Shown here one piece after another: positions 47,601-56,458 of a stretch of 64,000 nt of DNA. Numbering within the stretch: the stretch's first letter is position 1; each line of letters starts with the position of its first letter. The notes below the pieces were generated by a model. The model made no database searches. It was given only the letters and a program-made list of their open reading frames with translations, and was not told the DNA's origin. This stretch comes from Owenia fusiformis (lineage: Eukaryota > Annelida > Polychaeta > Sabellida > Oweniidae). The translations under genes were made by a program, and so were the position numbers. Location: contig CAIIXF020000006.1 of assembly GCA_903813345.2 (NCBI GenBank), positions 35,872,436 to 35,936,435 on the forward strand, written 5' to 3'.

Positions 47601-50600
47601 GGCCGTTTCACTTCTCCATCTGCCATGAGCTTTGAATAAGCGATCTGGGACACCATTGTTAGCTGCGACGCTAGCGCCGCCCGCTCTTAAAGAATGCAAC
47701 CCAAAGTTTGAGCTATCTACTCCAATTTCTTTCAAAGCGAACTTAAACATATCCCTACAAGTAGTATAACTGAGAGGCTTAGTGTTTTCTCTAAGTTGAT
47801 GTTTGCCTTTTGATTTACAATACGACAGACCTCCGAAGATAAAACTTTCTGAACTGGTTGTGACTTCCAATGAGTTCATATAACGCAATAACAAAGCGTA
47901 AGGACATGTTTCGTTGTTGGTCCTTGCTATCAAAACATTAGCTCCATTACGGTAGCAATCTGTTTTTGATTTTTGTATGAAAACATCTAAGAATGAATCC
48001 TTGAAAACAAAGTCTGAACATCTAAGTCTAGAAACCTCATCAAATCTTAGAAAGGCAGCGAAACTTATTACAATGAAAGTTGCCGTTCTCAAATCTGAAA
48101 TCGATGAGCTCTCCTTAGCAAATCTATGCACGATTTTTTCTATCATTTCAACTGTTATAGGTGCTTTCTTTGAAATTTTGTTATGCTTTTGACGTGAGGC
48201 CCCTTCAGTAATAATTTTAATGAGTTGATGCTCACAGGGATTAGGCAAACATGCTAAATTGTGTGCCCACGCTATACTGTATTTAGCAGCAATAATTTGA
48301 CTGTAGCTGTAAGAAGTTTGCCAGATACTCAACAAATAAATGGAAACGTGAATATGATTTGCTGGTAAAGCGTGAAAAGTAAGCCCGTAGCACCAGTTTT
48401 TAAAACGTTCAAAACCTGACTTGTACTTTGTAAGTGTCTTGTTTTCTCTGCTCTTAAAGGCCAAATCCATCATTTCGACGGGAACGCCCTTTAAAGTGTC
48501 ATTACTACTGCAAACGTCTTTCACTTGCGTCCATGTTTCGCTGCTGAAGATATCTACATCTTGAACTGAAAGTAAAGGAAACATCGAATATTTTAAAAGC
48601 TATACAGATTCACTCACATACAACTGTACCGAGATATGTCCACATTACATATTGTTCACTGATCCTCTGAGATCATAATCAGTCATGACTGATCCTTAAA
48701 GCGAGCAGCTCGCTTGAAAATCCCTGTGGATTATTAAAGATACAGTTTTTCTGTGAGCCAGTAACAAAATAATGACCACCGCGTGGAAATTCTATCACCT
48801 GTTTTATGCATGGGTGATAACGTATACCATCATGAATCAATGGCCAATACACAGCCGATTTCCACTTTGGCACAACCAGAGTACCCTTTGCTCTCTGTTG
48901 GACTATATACCTGGATGTTTTAGCTACCATGCAGCATGGTGGTACAAACCAATTGTTGTGAAGCTTCCAGCTTTGTGTGAATGCATCTGCTGCTTGTGCT
49001 TCGGGACTGAAATATCTTGAATTGAAACATTGCAACTTGCTGTTATGTACATTTGCGAAACGATCTATAGTAAATGGACCCCAAAGTGCATTCAAATAAT
49101 TGAAAACATTCCAAGTAATACCCCAGTCATCAAAGTCTGTGATCTTACTGATCTCATCTGCCCTTTCATTCAGATTTCTGGGTATCCACTCTATACTCAC
49201 TTGTACATTTCGCATTTTGCACACTTGATGAATGCACAATGCAATGCTCTGAAGTTCTTCCTTCATGCTACCCTTTTGAATTATAGATGCGACATTTTTA
49301 TTATCAGTAAACCACTTGATGTTTTGATTTTGAAGAAGATGGATTAATGATAACAAAGTGTTCAAAACTGCCACGAGCTCCCTCCAAGTACTGCTCTTTC
49401 TAGCTTGACCTGGTGTCCACAGATTGTGACACACTTGAGTTTCAAAGTTGACTACGTACCCACCATAGCCTGTATTGCTAGCATCTGAGTAAACTACCTT
49501 GGAATGTTTATCATCTCTCTCAAGTGACATACCATTGTATTTTCTGAGATTATCTATCCAAAATTCTAATTCTGCCCTAGCATTGTTTGGTAACCTAATA
49601 AGTACATCCCAGTTTGATTTGCATGCTATAACAACTTGCAGTGATCTTGTTTTCAACAGACACAAGTCGCCTACTGCGTGTCTTAAAGCTACCAGTTTAC
49701 CTACTACTGCTGCAACGAATCTCGCTGTAGTACAATTTGCATGCTTTAATAGACTACCTACCCTTTCCAGCACATCTAACAGTTTTTTCTCTGGAACTTT
49801 GATATTTCCTTCCATCAAATCGATGTCAAAACCCAACCATTTTTGTCTTTGACTTGGTTCCCATCTGGATTTTTTATCATTTGGGATAAACCCGGCTTTA
49901 ACCAAAGTTGTTCTTACCAGTTCTGACTGTATTTCGCATTGAGCTTTATCTACATTAAAGCCAACGGCATCATCCAAGAACGCCACAATTTTCAAGCCCT
50001 TTCCCCTCCAATGCTTGATTAGTTGTCTAACAACCTTAGTAAAGATATGACCCCCCGTTGAGATTCCAAAGGGTAAAACATTGAATTCCCAATAACGTTG
50101 TACACCATCTATTACCCAAGAGAACCCAAGGTATTTTTGATGAGCTGGCAAAATATCAATGTGGTGGTAGCCGGATTTTATGTCAAATACAAACATGTAT
50201 CCCCCTGGTAACAAATACTCTTTTGCCACCGACAGATCTTCAAATTTAATTCTATCCAATTTGACAAAGGGATTAACATGTCTGAGATCAAGGACTAATC
50301 TATTCTTTTCTGAACCTAATGCTACTGTAAGTGGGTTAACAACATGGGAAGGACTGTATACCTCTGTTATACACCCTTCTTCCAAAAGTTTTTGTATTGA
50401 CTCTGTTACAAATTCTTTGTTTTTTAAAGCAGACTGGTTATTCTTAAGAAAAATTCTAGGTGGTTCCTTATCTAACGGAATGATATAACCATTTTTAATG
50501 GTGTTTACTACAAAATCTGAGGTTTCTATTTCTGACCAAAAGTCAACATGATTTTTCAAACTACCTTTAACAGAAATGCCAGAATGCTTACTTAACTTTG

Positions 50601-53600
50601 AGTCTTTAGCTGTTCTGGTTTTGGTTGCTTCCATTTTGGTATTGCTGCGTGAACTGCTGTTGCTGTTGCTGCTTGGACCAGCACTCAGGGGCCCAGTGCC
50701 CGACGGACCCGCAGTTCCGGCAAATGTCGTTGCCTCTGGAGTTCGATGTTCCGGCTTGTTGAGTGTTGGGCCATGAGCGCTGTTGACCCTGTTGCCACTG
50801 CCACCTGTTGCCAGTATTGGGTTGGCGACTTCTATCTTGCCTGAAATTAAAGCTTGAAGCGCCAGAATTGTGAAACCTAGTATTTCTAACGCTTATTTTG
50901 CGTTCTCTGACTTTTCTACCTGCGTTAAACCTGGCGCTTTTAATCTTTTTATCATCTTCGTCGTTACTTGCGTAAGCGTCTTTTACATATTCTTCTACGG
51001 CTAACCAACCGTGTTTAGAATCATCAGCAATTTTAATGCATTTATTTCGATATGTAATAAGTTTCATACCTTCGTCCAGCTTTGCTAGTACTTCTGGGTG
51101 AGAGTCCCCCAACATATCGGAAGCGTCTTTGATGGCGTCGAGAACTTCGTTGTTGAATTCAAACTGTTTTTGGTGTTCCTTTTTGGACATTACGGGTTCA
51201 GTCTTTGCCTTTTTGGCGACCTTCTTTGTATCATCTAGCAATTCTCTCTTGTAATTTGCCAATTTATTATCTAAAACACTTTCTAAAAGAGTTTTTATAT
51301 CGTCTCTGTCCATGTTGTAAGTTGTGCTACTTATTTCGTACACGTGGCAAGATTTTAAAAGTAAATTGTTGGTCGTCCACTCGCTTAGCTGAGAATGACC
51401 TTACCTATTCATTACGTACTTATCCCTAATATCTATACACTCAACAGAATCAACGAACCATGAAACGTACAAACCCCCCTTACAACTTGGTACGCATAAA
51501 AACAAAAATCTCGTCTCCCGCAAATCTTAAAGTAATTTTCTCACTAATTCGTACCTCAAACGTTAGAAAAATTATTTCCCTCCAAAAGGTTGTAAACCTA
51601 AGTAGCATCCTCATTGAGCTACATGTACGTGTAGAAGTCTCTCTATGTTTGAACGTTTATTTACATAATCTGTATAGTAATGAAAATGACGAAGGTGAAA
51701 AGTCTTTAGTTTACTTTGTGAACAAAAAATTTAAAGAAAATCATTTTCGCCTCTTGTACCGTAGTACTTTGGAGACATACAAAATAGATTTGATAAACGA
51801 TATAATCAGTATTGATATACATACTTATACAGATGTACCAGGCAAGACTGAGAAAGATAACATAGTGTGGTGAATTCATTCTGATTTATCGGAGTCTCAC
51901 TTTATGTATCTTTGGTGAGTATTCCAAAGGAACTTGCCTTGGATCCCACAATGTAGTGAACTTAATTGCATAGGATAATAGCATTTAATTAATGATGAAC
52001 GGAATTGTTATATTTCAGGTCTATATCAATTCTTCAACTCCTAGAGGGCGATGTTTAATCATCAACAACTTCAAATTTGAACCAGAAATGCGTAACCGGT
52101 ATGGAACAGAACATGATTTGAATAGCCTAAAAGATCTATTCACAAAATTCAAGTATACAGTAACTGTAAAGACTGACCTTACTGCTAGAGATATAAAAGA
52201 CACATTAAACGAAGAAAGTAAACAAAGTATGCACGACATGTATGAGTCATTTGTTCTTGCGATTCTCTCACATGGCACTGTGGATGCTGTATATGGCGTA
52301 GATAATGAAACAGTACCATATAAGGAGATTTACAACTACTTCAACGGAGAGAACTGCAAAAGTCTAATTGGCAAACCCAAGATCATCATTATCCAAGCTT
52401 GTCAGGGCAGTAAGTATTATTGTGTATTAGTTTGATTATTAGATTAATCTGTCTCTGGATTAACTCAATCGTATCATAATCTTAACATTTAATTCCCGAG
52501 GACTGCCTGTAATGGGATATTTAACGTATCAAGAACAATTACTTGTGGCAGCTACAAATGGCCACGCAATACTTGTTACAATATTTAAGTGCTGTTCGAA
52601 ATTGTTTAAAAGCTTCAAAATAATTGTTCAAAAACATTATATTTCATTGAATAAAGCAGACGCTCTGAAACAATCTCTGTAACATTATTTACATTATTTC
52701 AGAAGATGAAGATGGTGGAGTTGTACCCGATGGTGGTGAGGTTAAGCAAGATGACAATGTTGACGCCTCTTCTCCTAGTCCCTCTGATCTAATGGATGAG
52801 AAAGATTATCCCGATGGAGCACAGAAATCACCAACCATGGCAGACTTCTTTATAGCTACTGCAACAACACAGGGTATTTACATTTCAATAAATCGTAAAT
52901 ATTGTACCCCGACCAAGATTCGACTCAATTATATTTCGCGCTTTGCGATTTATCAAATTTCGCAGCTATAACATTTCGCTAATTTTCACTTTTGCAAATC
53001 TCGCGAAAATAACAAGGAGTACAGTAATGCAAACAGTACCAATGAAGCACAATCATGTTCGATAGCAGGTTTCTTATAATGCGAGCTGATTGGGAGCTGA
53101 TGTAATTTAAATATTAGTCTTAAGATCTTCGATAAATGCATTTTATACAACGACTATGTGTGTGGTACTAAAATCTTCCTTACATGCATTTATCTCTCTG
53201 AGGAAAGTACTGAGGTAGCCAATCAAATAATGTCAGGAAATACTATTTCTGATTTAGCAAGGGCCTTCATAAAATGATCTTGGGCTCTCCTTGCAGATTA
53301 TGTGTCATGGCGCAACACACAAACCGGAACCTGGTTTATTCAGGCCTTGGTTCATATCTATAGGAAATATGCTGGTAAAAAGGATATCAGTGCCATGTCC
53401 TCCAAGGTATATATTCGATAATTTTCGATAACTTCTCTATTTAATTTCTCTATCCATCTTCTGTAACTTATCCAGAGATTGTAAGCCTTGTACGTATCGT
53501 TGACTAAGATTGAAACTAACCACCAACGGTCAGAAGTACATTGGAGCGACCAACAGTCAATATTATTGACTTAATTTATCAATTAAAATCGAGTTTTGTA

Positions 53601-53993
53601 TTTAGACTGAGTTATTAACAGTGTTAAAAATACTAGGCTAATTGTAAGTACACATACCTGAGTTAGTTACTAAATTTTACAAAGCATCTCATACAGAAAT
53701 AGAACTAGACTAAATCAATTGAAATATCAAACGTTGCAGCTCTCATGCTACAACAATATGACTCGTAAACTTGTTTTTATGAAACGAGTCTAAATGACTA
53801 TTTTTAGGGGGTTCCATCTTAGTTTTGGGGGCGTATTGTTGTTTGACGACGAGGATATTATTACTTTTTATTTATCTTCTAATTTCAGGTCAACAGTCTC
53901 GTAGCATCAAAAACCAGTACAGCTGGCAAGAAACAAATTCCCGATTTCCGCAATCGGCTGAGAAAGAAATTTTATTTCTTCCCTGGCCACTGA
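44652..53993 (+). CDS. Death-domain caspase (predicted 7-exon gene)
   Basis: Predicted coding exons: 44652-44655, 45336-45728, 45961-46058, 52019-52409, 52703-52873, 53297-53406, 53889-53993 (423 residues). All junctions are GT/AG and in phase. Death domain at residues about 2-95, acidic spacer at 133-165, caspase p20 (His250; Cys293 in QACQG) and p10 (SWRNTQTGTWF). Death domains recruit caspases to signalling complexes by homotypic contact; the caspase then cleaves after Asp. From the spacer onward it is a paralogue of gene 1 with identical intron phases. The intron between 46058 and 52019 contains a complete 5.4 kb retroelement. The catalytic residues are intact and no break is seen. AATAAA lies at 54304. 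The ATG exon is a prediction of four coding bases. Confidence 0.85.
45336..45728 (+). CDS. Gene 2 exon: Death domain
   Basis: Acceptor atatttttccag, donor a/gtaagt, phases 1 and 1, a symmetrical shuffling-competent exon. It encodes a helical stretch beginning DELDNKLLLKIGKDLG, with YEDLATVLDI, ILLSWKQRQ (the conserved Trp of death domains), ADALREVYRDDLA, and then a Lys/Thr/Ser-rich tail. The six-helix pattern fits Death better than CARD or DED; which subtype is inference. The - strand ORF over it is a shadow. Confidence 0.85.
45961..46058 (+). CDS. Gene 2 exon: acidic spacer
   Basis: Acceptor attgttccag, donor ggg/gtaagt, phase 1 to 0. It encodes DNPEDTDSEEGNSDDD and EFFEKWRNHDG, the counterpart of 29965-30104. 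Confidence 0.88.
46137..46231 (-). repeat. B2 split repeat of the tyrosine-recombinase element
   Basis: It is identical or nearly so to 47410-47504 (begins ttaagtcagctaaacc, ends gaggacgatcga) and forms the outer left border of the element. Confidence 0.9.
46420..46830. repeat. Tandem repeats between A2 and B2, period about 143 bases
   Basis: agctcccatgaatctccgat recurs at about 46502, 46644 and 46788, with a partial copy at 46427. Each is preceded by atatagctgtatat and followed by a gggt and a gcaacaa-like block. They fill much of the spacer between the A2 and B2 repeats. Confidence 0.85.
47183..47504 (-). repeat. A2-B1 junction repeats of the tyrosine-recombinase element
   Basis: A2 (47183-47411) repeats 51349-51577 and B1 (47410-47504) repeats 46137-46231. 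They abut with a two-base overlap (tt), the arrangement expected of the circle-junction template in this group. Confidence 0.9.
47535..48584 (-). CDS. Tyrosine recombinase of the Ngaro/PAT-like element
   Basis: 349 residues from ATG at 48584. An N-terminal core-binding part (KYKSGFERFKNWCYG) is followed by the catalytic domain: first Arg in AAFLRFDEVSRLR, then HSLRAGG (His-x-x-Arg), then AHGRWRSE and the nucleophile Tyr in KDGYIESD. It integrates the circular cDNA without target duplication, in place of a DDE integrase. No stop breaks it. The + strand ORF at 47977-48192 is antisense. Confidence 0.93.
   Translation of the reverse strand: MFPLLSVQDVDIFSSETWTQVKDVCSSNDTLKGVPVEMMDLAFKSRENKTLTKYKSGFERFKNWCYGLTFHALPANHIHVSIYLLSIWQTSYSYSQIIAAKYSIAWAHNLACLPNPCEHQLIKIITEGASRQKHNKISKKAPITVEMIEKIVHRFAKESSSISDLRTATFIVISFAAFLRFDEVSRLRCSDFVFKDSFLDVFIQKSKTDCYRNGANVLIARTNNETCPYALLLRYMNSLEVTTSSESFIFGGLSYCKSKGKHQLRENTKPLSYTTCRDMFKFALKEIGVDSSNFGLHSLRAGGASVAANNGVPDRLFKAHGRWRSETAKDGYIESDIKQRLSVTLSLGL
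48679..50634 (-). CDS. Reverse transcriptase-RNase H of the Ngaro/PAT-like element
   Basis: 651 residues from ATG at 50634. The RT part carries ALGSEKNRLVLDLRHVN, FVFDIKSGYHHIDI (catalytic Asp), LPFGISTGGHIFTK and VAFLDDAVGF (LDD form of YxDD). RNase H follows: VVYSDASNTGYGGY, a TWRELVAV Glu and a WFTDNKNVA Asp. The C-terminal 200 residues resemble the DIRS-type tail (TIDRFANVHN). It overlaps the gag frame by about 29 bases in another frame, suggesting reinitiation or frameshift. No break is seen. Confidence 0.93.
   Translation of the reverse strand: MEATKTRTAKDSKLSKHSGISVKGSLKNHVDFWSEIETSDFVVNTIKNGYIIPLDKEPPRIFLKNNQSALKNKEFVTESIQKLLEEGCITEVYSPSHVVNPLTVALGSEKNRLVLDLRHVNPFVKLDRIKFEDLSVAKEYLLPGGYMFVFDIKSGYHHIDILPAHQKYLGFSWVIDGVQRYWEFNVLPFGISTGGHIFTKVVRQLIKHWRGKGLKIVAFLDDAVGFNVDKAQCEIQSELVRTTLVKAGFIPNDKKSRWEPSQRQKWLGFDIDLMEGNIKVPEKKLLDVLERVGSLLKHANCTTARFVAAVVGKLVALRHAVGDLCLLKTRSLQVVIACKSNWDVLIRLPNNARAELEFWIDNLRKYNGMSLERDDKHSKVVYSDASNTGYGGYVVNFETQVCHNLWTPGQARKSSTWRELVAVLNTLLSLIHLLQNQNIKWFTDNKNVASIIQKGSMKEELQSIALCIHQVCKMRNVQVSIEWIPRNLNERADEISKITDFDDWGITWNVFNYLNALWGPFTIDRFANVHNSKLQCFNSRYFSPEAQAADAFTQSWKLHNNWFVPPCCMVAKTSRYIVQQRAKGTLVVPKWKSAVYWPLIHDGIRYHPCIKQVIEFPRGGHYFVTGSQKNCIFNNPQGFSSELLALRISHD
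50606..51313 (-). CDS. Gag-like protein with CCHC zinc knuckle
   Basis: ATG at 51313 (the open frame extends to 51343 without an ATG) gives about 235 residues: a helical N-terminus (DIKTLLESVLDNKLANYK), a basic/Arg- and Asn-rich middle, then CRNCGSVGHWAPEC (C-x2-C-x4-H-x4-C) and a Gln-rich tail. It is the nucleic-acid-binding structural protein of the element, the first frame after A1. Confidence 0.9.
   Translation of the reverse strand: MDRDDIKTLLESVLDNKLANYKRELLDDTKKVAKKAKTEPVMSKKEHQKQFEFNNEVLDAIKDASDMLGDSHPEVLAKLDEGMKLITYRNKCIKIADDSKHGWLAVEEYVKDAYASNDEDDKKIKSARFNAGRKVRERKISVRNTRFHNSGASSFNFRQDRSRQPNTGNRWQWQQGQQRSWPNTQQAGTSNSRGNDICRNCGSVGHWAPECWSKQQQQQQFTQQYQNGSNQNQNS
51349..51577 (-). repeat. 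A1 split repeat, 5' border of the tyrosine-recombinase element
   Basis: It repeats 47183-47411 (begins aagattttaaaagtaaattg on +) over 229 bases. ORFs reading out of it on + are repeat translations. It presumably holds the element's promoter. Confidence 0.9.
52019..52409 (+). CDS. Gene 2 exon: caspase p20 catalytic subunit
   Basis: Acceptor atatttcag, donor a/gtaagt, phase 0 to 1. It has RGRCLIINN, MRNRYGTEHD, catalytic His in LSHGTVDAVYG and Cys in QACQG. It carries three more residues than gene 1, around the MHDMYE segment before the His strand. Confidence 0.97.
52703..52873 (+). CDS. Gene 2 exon: caspase inter-subunit linker
   Basis: Acceptor cattatttcag, donor g/gtattt, phase 1 to 1. 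An acidic linker, about ten residues shorter than in gene 1, ends in TMADFFIATATTQ. Confidence 0.92.
53297..53406 (+). CDS. Gene 2 exon: caspase p10 core
   Basis: Acceptor ccttgcag, donor aag/gtatat, phase 1 to 0. It encodes YVSWRNTQTGTWFIQALVHI, aligned without gaps to gene 1. Confidence 0.95.
53889..53993 (+). CDS. Gene 2 last exon
   Basis: Acceptor aatttcag, phase 0, TGA at 53991-53993. It ends FYFFPGH. The + strand ORF at 53825-54010 is out of frame. Confidence 0.93.
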   Translation, partial: VNSLVASKTSTAGKKQIPDFRNRLRKKFYFFPGH

Positions 53994-54303
53994 ATCTAAG
54001 AGACTCTTGATCATTATTTTGAGTTATTTCTCATGAAACGTACAAAATAATGTATGAATGTTTGAATAATGGGAAGTCGCATAACCTTCTCTTGAAAGCC
54101 CATGAATTGTAAAACCGATGGTTAGGCATGTTTCTTTCTGGACAATCAACACATAGTCTTGCTTAAGACTCCGGACCCCCCACCCCCCCTCTCAGGTACA
54201 TACTTACATTGTCATAGGGGGGGGGAGCGCACACAGTCTTGAAGCAAGACTATCAACACAGAACTGCCATTCTATATTTTACAACAAATGCACGCATTCG
54301 GTT

Positions 54304-54309
54304 AATAAA
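54304..54309 (+). terminator. Candidate poly(A) signal of gene 2
   Basis: AATAAA, 311 bases after the stop codon and the first canonical signal there. Confidence 0.45.
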
Positions 54310-54412
54310 GGAACACAAGTAATGCAATACTAGTACTGAGATAAGGAAATATACATTCTTTGTATTTGAATTCTTATGGACATAATATGTAAAGAAACTA
54401 TTTAACTATTTA

Positions 54413-54900
54413 AAGGGCTGGAAATATAAACTTAAATTGGCATAAATTCCAATACCTCCAATTTTTTCTCATTTTTTCACCATTTATAATAAGTCTGAAA
54501 TTACTGACACTTTCTGGTAGATTTTTGAAAATCAACATCCACACGTAAACCGATGACAAAATATCCGTCTATGTATACAATTTGAGTAGACAGTTGAATT
54601 TGCTTACTTTTAAATAGACTCAAGGTCCACGACGTTAATCATATGTCTCCATAGTCATTAAAAATGATTTTCAAAATAGACTGTGAAGTTCGGCAACCTA
54701 AATGTTCACAAAGCAAACTAAACACTTAGCATACGATTTTCTTTACAAAATTATTTAATTTAACGTAAACCATTTTGCATTTGTTTAAATGAGGACGATT
54801 TTCAAAATTCATCAATTTTCGACCTGTAATCTGGTAATTGAGGGGAAATGAGAAAATTTGGAGGTATAGGATATAAAGTTAAGTTATTTCCCCACCTCCA
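54413..54900. repeat. Foldback-like stretch
   Basis: ccaatacctccaattttttc near 54450 pairs with gaaaatttggaggtatagg near 54851, and flanking words (aaatataaactta / taaagttaagtt) also pair. It is probably a decayed MITE; no target duplication was identified. Confidence 0.5.
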
Positions 54901-55221
54901 TCATAATTTTTTTTATTGTGGGTTATATAAATAAAAATTCAAATATTAAGAGGATTTAACACGTTGTCCAATGGGGGAGCCGACGTTGCCATTAGCCTAT
55001 GTGTTTATACATAATCATAAAACTGTTATAGCTAGGCAATTGCAAAGATGTACTACAAAATCGTTTGCAGTGAAAAAATAGAATTAACCTAAACACTGTT
55101 TCTTAATTTGTGATTCCAAAATAGTTACAAATGTCTAGCCGTTTGTATATTTTATATTTTTATTACTCTTTTCTTCGGTTATTCCTATAAATGTTGTATT
55201 TTTAAAATCTAAAATGATCTA

Positions 55222-55620
55222 CGAGGGGTGATAAATAAGTACTGGACGTTTTTTTTACACAGATGCTTTTTATAGACCAATCCCTTCGATTTTCGATTTT
55301 CTTACCAGTGATACATCATTCAATTATCTATCAACTCTAAAGATTTGAAAACAAAACATGTAATATATTTTGATATATCTTTATTTCCGTGAAGGATGTG
55401 TAGGTACCCTGGGACCGACATGACGTCAAACATTCTGAAGCTATTTTAGCTTGTTTAACATGCAATGCAGGCTGAACAAAACTAACCATTATGGTCATGA
55501 ATTACCCCATTTTGTAATGCCATGGTTGATGTTGAATATTTTATCATCACTATGTGGTATTCATACCACCTTCATTCCACAGGGCCCTCTACATAGGTTC
55601 CATCAAGTATTTATTCATCT
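55222..55620. repeat. Possible decayed mariner-type MITE
   Basis: acgaggggtgataaataagt at 55222 resembles mariner-type ends and is loosely answered by caagtatttattcatctta near 55610. There is no transposase. Weak. Confidence 0.35.
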
Positions 55621-56186
55621 TATTTAGGTGGATATGAAGAAATAAAATCATGAACACTTCAATAGCAGTCAACAGTAAAATGGACACTTCGGTCAACAGT
55701 CAATACTGTTAGTCCGTCAGTGAAGTGCTTGATTCTAATTTGTTAAAAGAGCTTACCTTATATTTTCTTTGAGCAAATGAAACAATTAAAGAGCCTCTCT
55801 ACGAAAGACCGTCGAAATGATATCCATCCTCTGTAAATCTCGACCCACGGTCTTGGTTTACAGTGTCTGGGCGTAATTAAGCAAAATAATTAAACATCAA
55901 AAACAAAATGATTTACGTAGCTTCAGCCAGCATCTTTCGAGTAAACCAAGAAGAAATTATGGTTTTACTAATTAAGACAGTTACCAAGTTAAAGTACTTC
56001 TACAACCATATTCAGCTTTCTCATGCGGGTCCTATGAATGCGACCATGCCCCGAATGAATTTTTTCCATAAACACGGAGTTCTAAGATGAGGGTCGCGCG
56101 AACTGGGTTTCGGTATCGGCTATGTATTTATTTAATAAAACAGCAAAACAAACGTCCTGTGTCACGTGATCTGACATGCTATTTTA

Positions 56187-56213
56187 TTGGTTTTAACCTA
56201 AACAATATATAAA
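56187..56213 (+). promoter_or_regulatory. Candidate PRDM12 core promoter (TATA box, inverted CCAAT)
   Basis: TATATAAA at 56206-56213, about 90 bases before the predicted ATG, has an inverted CCAAT (attgg) at 56186-56190 and a CACGTG E-box at 56163-56168. Spacing fits transcription starting near 56240. Confidence 0.55.
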
Positions 56214-56301
56214 AGATCTTTCTATCTGTTGAAGTAATTAGAAAGAGTTTAGTGTCTTGGACTATCATATCAAATCAGAGTTTATCATTTTGGAACATAT
56301 A

Positions 56302-56458
56302 ATGATGATAACGTTACCTAATTTGTCAAATAGTTTGAGTAATAGGGAAAACGCGAATACGATGGAAATTTCAGCTGAAGTTTTAAAAAAATATTTATAC
56401 GGAAAAGAAGTGAATAAACGTGAAAAAGACCGACATAGAGTTTTAAATATTATAAAAG
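56302..56458 (+). CDS. PRDM12: PRDM12 exon 1 (N-terminal motif)
   Basis: ATG at 56302 (a second at 56305), donor aaaag/gtatgt, phase 1, matching the phase-1 acceptor at 60312. It encodes a Leu- and Asn-rich start, then [15 protein letters not shown] and a basic [14 protein letters not shown] segment. The open frame after the donor (to 56592) is intron. Confidence 0.7.

Larger units (their letters stand above)
46137..51577 (-). mobile_element. Ngaro/PAT-like tyrosine-recombinase retroelement with split direct repeats
   Basis: On the - strand the order is A1 (51577-51349), gag, RT-RNase H, tyrosine recombinase, B1 (47504-47410), A2 (47411-47183), a 951-base spacer, B2 (46231-46137). The A copies are 229 bases and the B copies 95, nearly identical. 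Split direct repeats plus a tyrosine recombinase, and no methyltransferase domain, fit Ngaro or PAT elements and not DIRS1 or LTR elements. No longer target duplication is seen, as expected for recombinase integration. It lies in an intron of gene 2 in opposite orientation. All three frames look open, so this copy may be recent. The spacer between A2 and B2 is unusual. Confidence 0.88.
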
